Origin: Kribbella aluminosa
GTDB taxonomy: Bacteria > Actinomycetota > Actinomycetes > Propionibacteriales > Kribbellaceae
Direction: 5' to 3'
DNA length: 64,000 nt
NCBI RefSeq assembly: GCF_017876295.1
Contig: NZ_JAGINT010000002.1
Coordinates: 4,030,001 to 4,094,000 of the forward strand
In this document: in pieces, positions 27,089-34,394 of the stretch
How the letters are laid out: every line of letters starts with the position of its first letter
Numbering within the stretch: position 1 is the first letter of the stretch
Translations under genes and position numbers: made by a program
Notes under the pieces: model-generated
What the model was told of the DNA's origin: nothing
Seen by the model: only the letters and a program-made list of their open reading frames with translations
The model's database searches: none

Positions 27089-27152
27089 CGTCGTACTCAC
27101 CTGCTCCGGCGCCTGTGCGGGATGCCGCCCACCGGAGCGGGTGAGTACGACG
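27089..27152. terminator. Strong 21-bp inverted repeat after phoD
   Basis: The arms 27089-27109 and 27132-27152 pair over 21 positions with a single G-U. The left arm reads CGTCGTACTCACCTGCTCCG plus G, and the loop is 22 nt. It begins 10 nt after the phoD stop and ends 26 nt before the next gene. No U-run. It should stop phoD transcription before the independently expressed peptidase gene. Confidence 0.7.
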
Positions 27153-27177
27153 CAGTCTTCGGGTTAGGTTTGTCCGC

Positions 27178-29226
27178 ATGACCTATCCGGAAAGCCGCCG
27201 CGACGATGTGGTCGAGACGTTGCACGGGCGTGAGATCGCCGACCCGTATCGCTGGCTGGAAGACCCTGACTCGGCCGACACCCAGGACTGGGTTCGCAGA
27301 CAGAATGAGTTCACCGAGGCCGAGTTGTCGGGCTATCCGGAGGGCCTGTGGTTCCAGCGCACGATGGCCGCGATCCTCGCGCGCCCCCGGGCCGGCGTAC
27401 CGGCGAAGAAGTCCGGCTGGTACTTCGTCGGCCGCAACGACGGCACCCAGGCGCAGGACGTGATCTACGTGGCCGAGTCGCTCGACGAACTGTTGTCCGG
27501 CGGCCGGGTGCTGATCGACCCGAACACGTTGTCCGCGGACGGCACCGACTCGCTGGGGACGTTCACGGTGAGCCCGGACGGTAAGTACCTCGCGTACGGC
27601 ATCAACGAGAGCGGCAGCGACTGGACGACGTTCCGGCTGCTCGACATCGCCACCGGCGCACAGGTCGACGACCTGGTGTCGGAGGCCAAGTTCAGCGAGG
27701 CCACCTGGCTCCCGGACAGTTCGGCGTACCTGTACCTGCACTACCCGACCAGCGGGCGGAGCGAGGGTACGGAGACCACGTCCCTGTCCGGCGGTCGGCT
27801 GATGCTGCACCGCGTCGGTACGGCGCAGTCGGACGACGAGCTGGTGCTGAGCTTCCCGGGCCACGACCAGTACTTCCTGGTGCCAGAGGTGTCCGACGAC
27901 GACAGGTACCTCGTCGTCCACATCACCGAGGGCACGGACCCCAGCACGCGGCTCTGGGTGTACCCGGTCACCGGCGACGGGCTGGGCGAGCCGGTGAAGG
28001 TCGTGGACGAGTTCGCCGACGAGATCGCGTTCGTCCGGATGTCCGGCGACGAGCTGGTACTGCGGACCGACCGCGACGCCCCCCGCGGCCGCGTGGTGCT
28101 GTCGAACCTGGCCGGCGCGTTCACCGACCTCATCCCGGAGAGCGACTCCACACTGCAGGCAGTGCGCGCGACCGCGGACGGCCTCGCCACGCTGACGCTG
28201 GTCGACGCCCAGTCGGTGCTGACGCTCTACGCGCTGGACGGGTCCGATGCGCGCGGTGTCGACGTACCTGGCGGGGGAGTGGTCGGCTTCAACGCAGGAC
28301 CGAAGTACGACGAGCTCTTCATCGGCCTGTCTACGACGACCGACCCCACGTTGTCGTACCGCGTGTCCACCGGTTCAGGCGACGTACGCCCGCTGCCGGA
28401 GCTGGTCCGCGGTGCTGACGGCTTCACACCGCCACGGGTCACCGTGACCCGTCGGAACGGCCCTGTCCCGTACTTCTTGATCAGCCGCTCCGATTTGGGT
28501 TTCGAAGAGCCACGCCCGACCCTCATGTGGGGGTACGGCGGGTTCCGCATCCCGATCCAGGCCGACTACCGCCCGGGCTGGCCCGCGTGGCTCGCTGCCG
28601 GAGGTGTGCTCGTCATCGCGAACCTGCGTGGCGGCGGCGAGTACGGGAGCGATTGGCACGACGCAGGGCGGCTCAAGAACAAGCAGAACGTGTTCGACGA
28701 CTTCATCGCGGTCGCCGAGGACCTGCGGGACACCGGTGTGACCACACCGTCGCAGTTGGCGATACACGGTCGCAGCAACGGCGGTCTGCTCGTCGGAGCG
28801 GCCATGACGCAGCGGCCGGACCTGTTCGCCGTCGCACTGCCCGGTGTGGGTGTGTTGGACATGCTGCGGTTCCACTTGTTCACTGTGGGAGCGGCGTGGG
28901 CGTCCGACTACGGTCTGCCCAGTGACCCAGAGCAGTTCGAGGACCTGCTGGCCTACTCGCCGCTGCATCGGGTCAGCGACGGTACGGCGTACCCGGCGAC
29001 TCTTGTCGTCACAGGTGATCACGACGACCGCGTGGTTCCGCTGCACAGTCACAAGTTCATCGCTGCGTTGCAGCATGCCCAGTCCGGTCCGCAGCCGGTC
29101 TTGACTCGGGTAGAGGTCAACACCGGCCATGGCTTCGGCAAACCTGCCGCGATGGTCGCGTCGGAGTGGGCGGACCTACTGGCGTTCGCTGCTCACCATG
29201 TAGGTCTCGTACCTCCTGAGCAGTAG
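27178..29226 (+). CDS. Prolyl oligopeptidase family serine peptidase (S9A)
   Basis: 682 residues, no signal peptide, so cytosolic. The N-terminus TYPESRRDDVVETLHGREIADPYRWLED is the family signature. A seven-bladed propeller covers roughly 75-410. The alpha/beta hydrolase domain has the nucleophile motif GRSNGGLLVGA, the aspartate in TGDHDDRVVPLHSHKF and the histidine in NTGHGFGKP. It cleaves peptides of under about 30 residues after proline. ATG 27178 has TAGGTT ending 7 nt upstream with no Shine-Dalgarno, a leaderless pattern. It converges with the class-V aminotransferase gene (27-nt gap). Confidence 0.95.
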   Translation: MTYPESRRDDVVETLHGREIADPYRWLEDPDSADTQDWVRRQNEFTEAELSGYPEGLWFQRTMAAILARPRAGVPAKKSGWYFVGRNDGTQAQDVIYVAESLDELLSGGRVLIDPNTLSADGTDSLGTFTVSPDGKYLAYGINESGSDWTTFRLLDIATGAQVDDLVSEAKFSEATWLPDSSAYLYLHYPTSGRSEGTETTSLSGGRLMLHRVGTAQSDDELVLSFPGHDQYFLVPEVSDDDRYLVVHITEGTDPSTRLWVYPVTGDGLGEPVKVVDEFADEIAFVRMSGDELVLRTDRDAPRGRVVLSNLAGAFTDLIPESDSTLQAVRATADGLATLTLVDAQSVLTLYALDGSDARGVDVPGGGVVGFNAGPKYDELFIGLSTTTDPTLSYRVSTGSGDVRPLPELVRGADGFTPPRVTVTRRNGPVPYFLISRSDLGFEEPRPTLMWGYGGFRIPIQADYRPGWPAWLAAGGVLVIANLRGGGEYGSDWHDAGRLKNKQNVFDDFIAVAEDLRDTGVTTPSQLAIHGRSNGGLLVGAAMTQRPDLFAVALPGVGVLDMLRFHLFTVGAAWASDYGLPSDPEQFEDLLAYSPLHRVSDGTAYPATLVVTGDHDDRVVPLHSHKFIAALQHAQSGPQPVLTRVEVNTGHGFGKPAAMVASEWADLLAFAAHHVGLVPPEQ

Positions 29227-29253
29227 GAGGGCTTGCCTGAAAATCAAACACAG

Positions 29254-30618
29254 CTACCAGATGTGCGGTGCCTGGAGGTCGCGGGGATCGTCGGCCGGCT
29301 GACAGCCGTGCGCGCTCTCCGCGTACTCCGTGCGCGGGCCTGTCGTGGTCAGCGTGCGTACGGCGTTGACGAGCCGGTCCACGTGCTCCCGCGTGGTCCC
29401 GAGGCCGAGGCTGGCGCGGACCGCCGTACCGTGCTCGGGGGAGTTCGCGAGCAGGTGCCCGACCAGCGGGTGTGCGCAGAACTTCCCGTCCCGGACACCG
29501 ATGCCGTACTCCGCGCTCAAGGCCGCGGACACCAGCGTCGAGGTCAGGCCCTCGATCGTGAAGCACACCGTGCCGACACGGTCCGCCTCCTCGCCGAAGA
29601 TCGAGTACGTCGTGACGCCGTCGATCTGGGCGAGCCCGGTGCGCAGCCGGGCCAGCAGGCTGCGCTCGTGCTGCTCGATGGCGTCGCGGTGCTTGGTGAT
29701 CGCGGCGCAGGCGCTCGCCAGCGCGATGGCGCCGATGACGTTCGGGGAGCCGCCCTCGTGCCGCGCCGGGCCGGTCGACCAGACGACGGTGTCGCTGGTC
29801 ACGGCGTGGGTCGCGCCGCCGCCGTACAGGTACGGCTCGGCGGCGTCGAGCCAGTCGGAGCGGCCGATCAGGGCGCCGGCGCCGTACGGGGCGTAGAGCT
29901 TGTGACCGGAGAGGGCGACCCAGTCGACGTCCAGGGTGGCGATGTCGACTGGGCGGTGCGGGGCGAGCTGCGCGGCGTCCAGGCAGACCCGCGCACCGTG
30001 CGCCTTCGCCACCTTGGCGATTTCGGCGATCGGGAAGATCTCACCGGTCACGTTCGAGGCGCCGGTGATCACGACGAGCCGCGGCCCCTCGGGCGCCTGG
30101 CGGAGCGCGTCGGCCACGGCGGTGACGGCCCCGGTCCGGCTGGCCGGCGCCGTGAGGCGAACGGTCCGCTCGGCCGGCCAGGGGAGCAGCGCGGCGTGGT
30201 GCTCGGACTCGAACACGATCACGGTCGCGTCGCCCGGCACCGCGTGCGCCAGCAGGTTCAGCGCGTCGGTGGTCTGGCGGGTGAAGATCACCTGGTCGTC
30301 CGTGCGGGCGCCGACGAAGGCGTGCACCTCGGCGCGGGCGCGCTCGTACCACTGGGTGGTGATCCGGGAGGCGTACCCGTTGCCGCGGTGCACCGACGCG
30401 TACGACGGCAGCGCCGCCTCGACGCTCGCCCGGACCGGCTCCAGGCACGGGGCACTCGCGCCGTGGTCGAAGTTCGCGTAGTCGGTGACCCGGCCGTCGG
30501 CCAGCGGGACCAGCAGGTCCGAGCCGACGGTGGCGGGGATGTTGCCGGTGAGCCGCCGGGCACCGGCCGGCCGCGAGGTCGTGGTGCTGGCCGGCTCGAG
30601 AATGGACAGGATCGACAT
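29254..30618 (-). CDS. PLP-dependent class V aminotransferase / cysteine desulfurase-like enzyme
   Basis: 454 residues, fold type I. The PLP lysine is in WVALSGHKLYAPYGAGAL, preceded by the cofactor aspartate in VCLDAAQLAPH. The conserved FTRQTTDALN and HEGGSPNVIGA segments fit the SufS/CsdA group. A cysteine in GKFCAHPLVG sits where SufS keeps its catalytic Cys, so sulfur transfer is plausible. A SAM-IV riboswitch precedes the gene, which ties it to sulfur or methionine metabolism. ATG 30618 follows GGGAG at 7 nt. The longer frame to 30741 is the riboswitch itself. The exact substrate is unknown; no suf genes are adjacent. Confidence 0.85.
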   Translation of the reverse strand: MSILSILEPASTTTSRPAGARRLTGNIPATVGSDLLVPLADGRVTDYANFDHGASAPCLEPVRASVEAALPSYASVHRGNGYASRITTQWYERARAEVHAFVGARTDDQVIFTRQTTDALNLLAHAVPGDATVIVFESEHHAALLPWPAERTVRLTAPASRTGAVTAVADALRQAPEGPRLVVITGASNVTGEIFPIAEIAKVAKAHGARVCLDAAQLAPHRPVDIATLDVDWVALSGHKLYAPYGAGALIGRSDWLDAAEPYLYGGGATHAVTSDTVVWSTGPARHEGGSPNVIGAIALASACAAITKHRDAIEQHERSLLARLRTGLAQIDGVTTYSIFGEEADRVGTVCFTIEGLTSTLVSAALSAEYGIGVRDGKFCAHPLVGHLLANSPEHGTAVRASLGLGTTREHVDRLVNAVRTLTTTGPRTEYAESAHGCQPADDPRDLQAPHIW

Positions 30619-30636
30619 GGATCTGCTCCCAGGAAA

Positions 30637-30756
30637 GTCCGCGCTTGCCGAGCGGCGTATCCGCACGGCCTGGTCTTCACCCGGGGCACCCCACCGCGGA
30701 GGAGGGTTGCCGGCCAGCGAGCCGGGGCTTGTCGCTGGCACTCATGACCTGCCGAT
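30637..30756 (-). promoter_or_regulatory. SAM-IV riboswitch
   Basis: On the minus strand the leader reads GGTCATGAGTGCCAGCG, then CAAGCCCCGGCTCGCTGG, CCGGCAACCCTCC, CCGCGGTGGGGTGCCCCGGG, and GAAGACCAGG. This is the core I know from the SAM-IV family of actinobacteria, with P1 formed by GGTC/GACC. A downstream CGGCAAGCGCGGAC resembles the end of the known motif. It ends 18 nt before the start codon, beside the GGGAG ribosome site, so it most likely controls translation: SAM binding would lower expression of the PLP enzyme. Confidence 0.9.
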
Positions 30757-30792
30757 TACGGTAACGAACGGGACACGGGCACCGCCAGTGCG

Positions 30793-30811
30793 TATCTCAT
30801 GTGATGAGATA
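30793..30811. promoter_or_regulatory. 19-bp palindrome between divergent genes
   Basis: TATCTCAT (30793-30800), GTG, ATGAGATA (30804-30811): perfect 8-bp arms with a 3-nt spacer, AT-rich against the GC-rich background. It lies 35 nt upstream of the DinB-like gene start and about 40 nt upstream of the riboswitch. This is the form of a dimeric repressor site (GntR, MarR or TetR size). No regulator gene is adjacent. Confidence 0.6.
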
Positions 30812-30845
30812 GCCGAACACATCGTGGGACGACGTGAGGATGACG

Positions 30846-31361
30846 ATGACCTGGAGTGCACCTGCTGTCGAGCGGCCGGACGGTTCGCTGACGGCACCGG
30901 AACGTGAGCTGCTGCAAGGCTATCTCGACTTCTACCGCAGCACTCTGCTGTTCAAGTGTGCGGGGCTGACCGCGGAGCAGCTTGCCGAGCGGCCGTCGCC
31001 GCCGTCGAACCTCTCGCTGCTCGGCCTGATCCGGCACCTGACCAAGGTCGAGCGGATCTGGTTCCGTATCCACTTCGCCGACGACCCGGCCGCCCCGCTG
31101 TTCGCGCCCGAGCTCGGCAAGGACGCGGACTTCGAGCTGATCGATCCGGCCGCGGCGGAGGCGGCGTACGACGGTCTGATCGCCGAGTGGAAACTGTCCG
31201 ACGAGGCCGCCGCCGGGCGCTCGCTGGACGACCGGTTCACGTTCAGCGGTACCGAGTCGACGCTGCGGATGATCTACATCCACCTGATCGGGGAGTACGC
31301 GCGGCACTGCGGGCACGCCGACCTGGTCCGCGAGCAGTTGGACGGGACGACCGGCGCCTGA
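30846..31361 (+). CDS. DinB-like / DUF664 (mini-circle protein) family
   Basis: 171 residues of mostly helical sequence. The DUF664 signature is clear: LLQGYLDFYRSTLLFKCAGL, SNLSLLGLIRHLTKVERIWF with the metal-site histidine, and MIYIHLIGEYARHCGHADLVRE. Relatives form a four-helix DinB fold with a possible His-metal site, and some bind mycothiol-like thiols in thiol-dependent transferases; the role here is unknown. ATG 30846 has GAGG 6 nt upstream. GTG 30834 and ATG 30840 are also in frame but have no spaced ribosome site. Confidence 0.87.
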   Translation: MTWSAPAVERPDGSLTAPERELLQGYLDFYRSTLLFKCAGLTAEQLAERPSPPSNLSLLGLIRHLTKVERIWFRIHFADDPAAPLFAPELGKDADFELIDPAAAEAAYDGLIAEWKLSDEAAAGRSLDDRFTFSGTESTLRMIYIHLIGEYARHCGHADLVREQLDGTTGA

Positions 31362-31435
31362 GCTGCTCCGTTCCGGCTGGAAACCGATTACCACGAGCCC
31401 TTCCGGCACCGGACCTGCTGTGATCGACTCGTCGC

Positions 31436-33529
31436 ATGAAGCGGCCGGCCGCCCTCGTTGCTCTTCTGACCGCGATGTTCGCGGCCGTCCTGGTGACCCC
31501 CGCCAAGGCGGCCTCCGACGTACGGATCGAGGTCTTGTCCACGCCTCGCGCCGACATGGTCAGCGACGGCAACGTGCTGCTCGGGATCACTGGGCGGCAC
31601 CTGGACGACCTGAAGGTCCGGCTGAACGGGAAGGACGTCAGCAGCGCGTTCTCCCGTCAGCAGGACCGCCTCATCGGCGTCGTCCAAGGCCTCACGGACG
31701 GCTCCAACACGGTGACCGCCGCCTCGTCGCGGCTGGTGATCACCAACCATCCGCGCAGCGGACCACTCCTGGCCGGCCCGCACGAGACGCCGTACGTCTG
31801 CGGTACGGCGGACTTCGTCACGCTCGCCAAGGTCAAGCTCGGCCCGCCGTCCGACGCGAACTGCACGGTGCCGACCCGCGTCGACTACCTGTACCGCTCC
31901 ACTGCCGACCGGTCGCTGAAGGTGCTGCCGGCGACGAAGCCGGCCGACCTGGCGACCACCACCACGTCCGACGGCCGCACGGTGCCGTACATCGTCCGTG
32001 TCGAGACCGGGGTCATCAACCGGTCGATCTACGAGTACGCCGTCCTCAACGACCCCGCGGGCGGTGAGCCGAGTGTGGTGAAGGCGCCGAGCGGGTGGAA
32101 CGGCCGGCTGGTCTACACGTTCGGCGGCGGCTGCCCCGGCGGGTGGTACCAGCAGGGGAGCGAGACCGGCGGCATCAACGACGACGTACTGCTCGGGCAG
32201 GGGTACGCCGTGGCGTCGTCGAGCCTGAACGTGTTCGGCATCAACTGCAACGGGGTGCTCGCCGCCGAGACCATGTCGATGACGCGGGAGCACATCCTGG
32301 AGACCATCGGCGTACCGAAGCAGACGATCGGATGGGGGTGCTCCGGCGGCTCGTACCAGGTGTTCCAGATCGCCGACGACTACCCGGGGCTGCTGGACGG
32401 GATCTTGGCGTCCTGCGTGTTCCCGGAGGTCGGATTCGCGACGCTGCACACGATCACAGACGCGCTGCTGCTGGATCACTACTTCACCTCCGCGACCGGC
32501 TGGACCGACGAACAGAAACGGGCCGCCGCGGGCTTCGGCAAGGTCGGCACGATCGCCAACCTGGCCGCCGCCGGCCGCCGGATCGACCCGCGGGTCTATT
32601 GCCCTGCGCAACTACCCGTCGAGGACCGCTACGACCCGGTGAAGAACCCGAACGGCGCGCGCTGCGACGTCTACGACCACCAGGTCAACATCTGGGGCAC
32701 GGACCCGGCCACCGGCGCGGCCCGGCGGCCGCTGGACAACGTCGGCATCCAGTACGGCCTGGACGCCCTGAACGCGGGCAAGATCTCGGTCACGCAGTTC
32801 CTCGACCTGAACAAGGCGGTCGGCGGCTTCGACACCGACGCCAACTTCGTCCCGGCCCGGACCGTCGCAGACCCGCGGGCGATCAGTACGGCGTACCGGA
32901 CCGGGCAGCTGATCAACGGCGGCGGGGGACTGGCCGGTACCCCGATCATCGACTACCGGCAGTACTGGGACGAGCAGCCGAACGGCGACATCCACCTGAT
33001 CTTCCACTCGTTCTCGCTGCGCGAAAGGTTGCGCAAGGCAAACGGTGACGCCGGCAACCAGATCATGCTCGTCCAGGCCGGCGACGCGCCGGGCGGTTTC
33101 AGTACGGCGAACCCGGTGCTGACCGACGCGCTCGCCTCCCTCGACCGGTGGATGGACGCGGTGGACGCGGACCACGGCCCGGGCACACCGCACGCGAAGC
33201 TGATGCGCAACAAGCCCGGGGCGCTCACCGACGCGTGCTGGAGCCCGACGAACCAGAAGATCGTCGAGACGCAGGTGGACGGCATCGGTACGACGAGGTG
33301 CAACACGTTCTACCCGGCGTGGCCGGCGCCGCGGCAGGTGGCCGGCGCGTCCGTTGCCAACGACATCATCAAGTGCCGCCTGCAACCGCTGAGCAAGTCC
33401 GACTACAAGGTCAAGCTGACGCCCGTGCAGTGGAAGGCGCTGCGGCAGACGTTCCCAAACGGTGTCTGCAACTGGTCGGCACCGGGTGTCGGGCAGCAGC
33501 CGCCGGCCGGCAGTTGGCCGACGTTCTGA
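31436..33529 (+). CDS. Secreted DUF6351-family protein
   Basis: 697 residues with a Sec signal (MKRPAALVALLTAMFAAVLV, cleavage near AKA-AS). An Ig-like beta domain (VLSTPRADMVSDGNVLLGI) precedes an alpha/beta-hydrolase-like region with GRLVYTFGGGCPGG and WGCSGGSYQVFQIADDYPG, where the GxSGG resembles a nucleophile elbow. Several cysteine pairs suggest an extracellular protein. DUF6351 has no agreed function, and an esterase or depolymerase is my inference from the elbow. It stands alone. Confidence 0.85.
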   Translation: MKRPAALVALLTAMFAAVLVTPAKAASDVRIEVLSTPRADMVSDGNVLLGITGRHLDDLKVRLNGKDVSSAFSRQQDRLIGVVQGLTDGSNTVTAASSRLVITNHPRSGPLLAGPHETPYVCGTADFVTLAKVKLGPPSDANCTVPTRVDYLYRSTADRSLKVLPATKPADLATTTTSDGRTVPYIVRVETGVINRSIYEYAVLNDPAGGEPSVVKAPSGWNGRLVYTFGGGCPGGWYQQGSETGGINDDVLLGQGYAVASSSLNVFGINCNGVLAAETMSMTREHILETIGVPKQTIGWGCSGGSYQVFQIADDYPGLLDGILASCVFPEVGFATLHTITDALLLDHYFTSATGWTDEQKRAAAGFGKVGTIANLAAAGRRIDPRVYCPAQLPVEDRYDPVKNPNGARCDVYDHQVNIWGTDPATGAARRPLDNVGIQYGLDALNAGKISVTQFLDLNKAVGGFDTDANFVPARTVADPRAISTAYRTGQLINGGGGLAGTPIIDYRQYWDEQPNGDIHLIFHSFSLRERLRKANGDAGNQIMLVQAGDAPGGFSTANPVLTDALASLDRWMDAVDADHGPGTPHAKLMRNKPGALTDACWSPTNQKIVETQVDGIGTTRCNTFYPAWPAPRQVAGASVANDIIKCRLQPLSKSDYKVKLTPVQWKALRQTFPNGVCNWSAPGVGQQPPAGSWPTF

Positions 33530-33547
33530 ACCAATAGGCTGCGGGGT

Positions 33548-34321
33548 GTGCCGTTCACCCTCGCCCACCCCGCAGCCGTCCTCCCGTTGGTCCGGCGCCC
33601 CTTCGTGGCGTCTGCGCTGGTAGCCGGTGCGGTGGCACCCGACCTGCTGTACGTCGGCCCGCTCTACCGGATCGCCACGCAGTACATCAACGGGAACTTC
33701 ACACTGACGCTCACGCACAAGATCACGTCCGCGTTCTGGCTGGACCCGTTGCTGGCGTTGCTGCTGGTCGCAGTGTTCAACCTGGTCCTCAAGCGGCCTT
33801 TGGTTGCTCTCGCGCCGCCTGCACTGGCTGCGCGGCTGCCTGCTGTTGGCCGACTGCACCTGCCTAGCGCGTCTGTCCTGCTCTGGACGGTGGTGTCCGC
33901 CATCGTGGGCGCGTTGACCCACGTGGTGTGGGATTCCTTCACCCACAGCGACGGCTACTTCGTCCTGCGTTTCCCGGACTTCCTCGACGGCGTCAACCGC
34001 ATCCTCCAGTACGTCTCCACGATCGGCGGCTGCGTGGTCCTCGCCGTCTGGCTCTACCGCTGGTATCGCCGTACTCCGCCATCGCTCACACAGGGTGACA
34101 GCCTCCCAGCATGGATCCGGTACGTCGTGCTGGGCGCGCTCGTGCTGTTCGCAGCAGTGGGCGCGGTCGTCGAGCTCAGCCGGGTGGAGGGTGGCCTGGC
34201 GGGGGAGACCGCCGTACGCGTGGTGCTCTCCGGGCTGGTGTACGGCGGGCTGGCCGCGCTCGGGTGGTACGTACTGCTGTGGCACGTCGGGCGGCTTCGG
34301 CGTACGAGTCGAGCGTCGTGA
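33548..34321 (+). CDS. DUF4184 family membrane protein
   Basis: 257 residues and about six helices. The N-terminal MPFTLAHPAAVLPLVRRPF and the VAGAVAPDLLYVGPL segment are the DUF4184 hallmark; conserved H and D residues (also HVVWDSFTHSDGYFV) recall the YdjM-type hydrolases. No function is known. GTG 33548 has TAGGCT (33535-33540) ending 7 nt before it. It begins 18 nt after the DUF6351 stop but seems to carry its own promoter box inside that gap. Confidence 0.85.
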   Translation: MPFTLAHPAAVLPLVRRPFVASALVAGAVAPDLLYVGPLYRIATQYINGNFTLTLTHKITSAFWLDPLLALLLVAVFNLVLKRPLVALAPPALAARLPAVGRLHLPSASVLLWTVVSAIVGALTHVVWDSFTHSDGYFVLRFPDFLDGVNRILQYVSTIGGCVVLAVWLYRWYRRTPPSLTQGDSLPAWIRYVVLGALVLFAAVGAVVELSRVEGGLAGETAVRVVLSGLVYGGLAALGWYVLLWHVGRLRRTSRAS

Positions 34322-34394
34322 TGCTACGGATGGGACCGTGTGATCGGCGTGTGACACGTGGGACTCGTGGGGTAGTCGGGGTAGCCTGATCAAT

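Noticed and set aside
30619..30741. N-terminal extension of the class-V aminotransferase to 30741
   Set aside because: This stretch is the SAM-IV riboswitch; the enzyme starts at ATG 30618 behind GGGAG.
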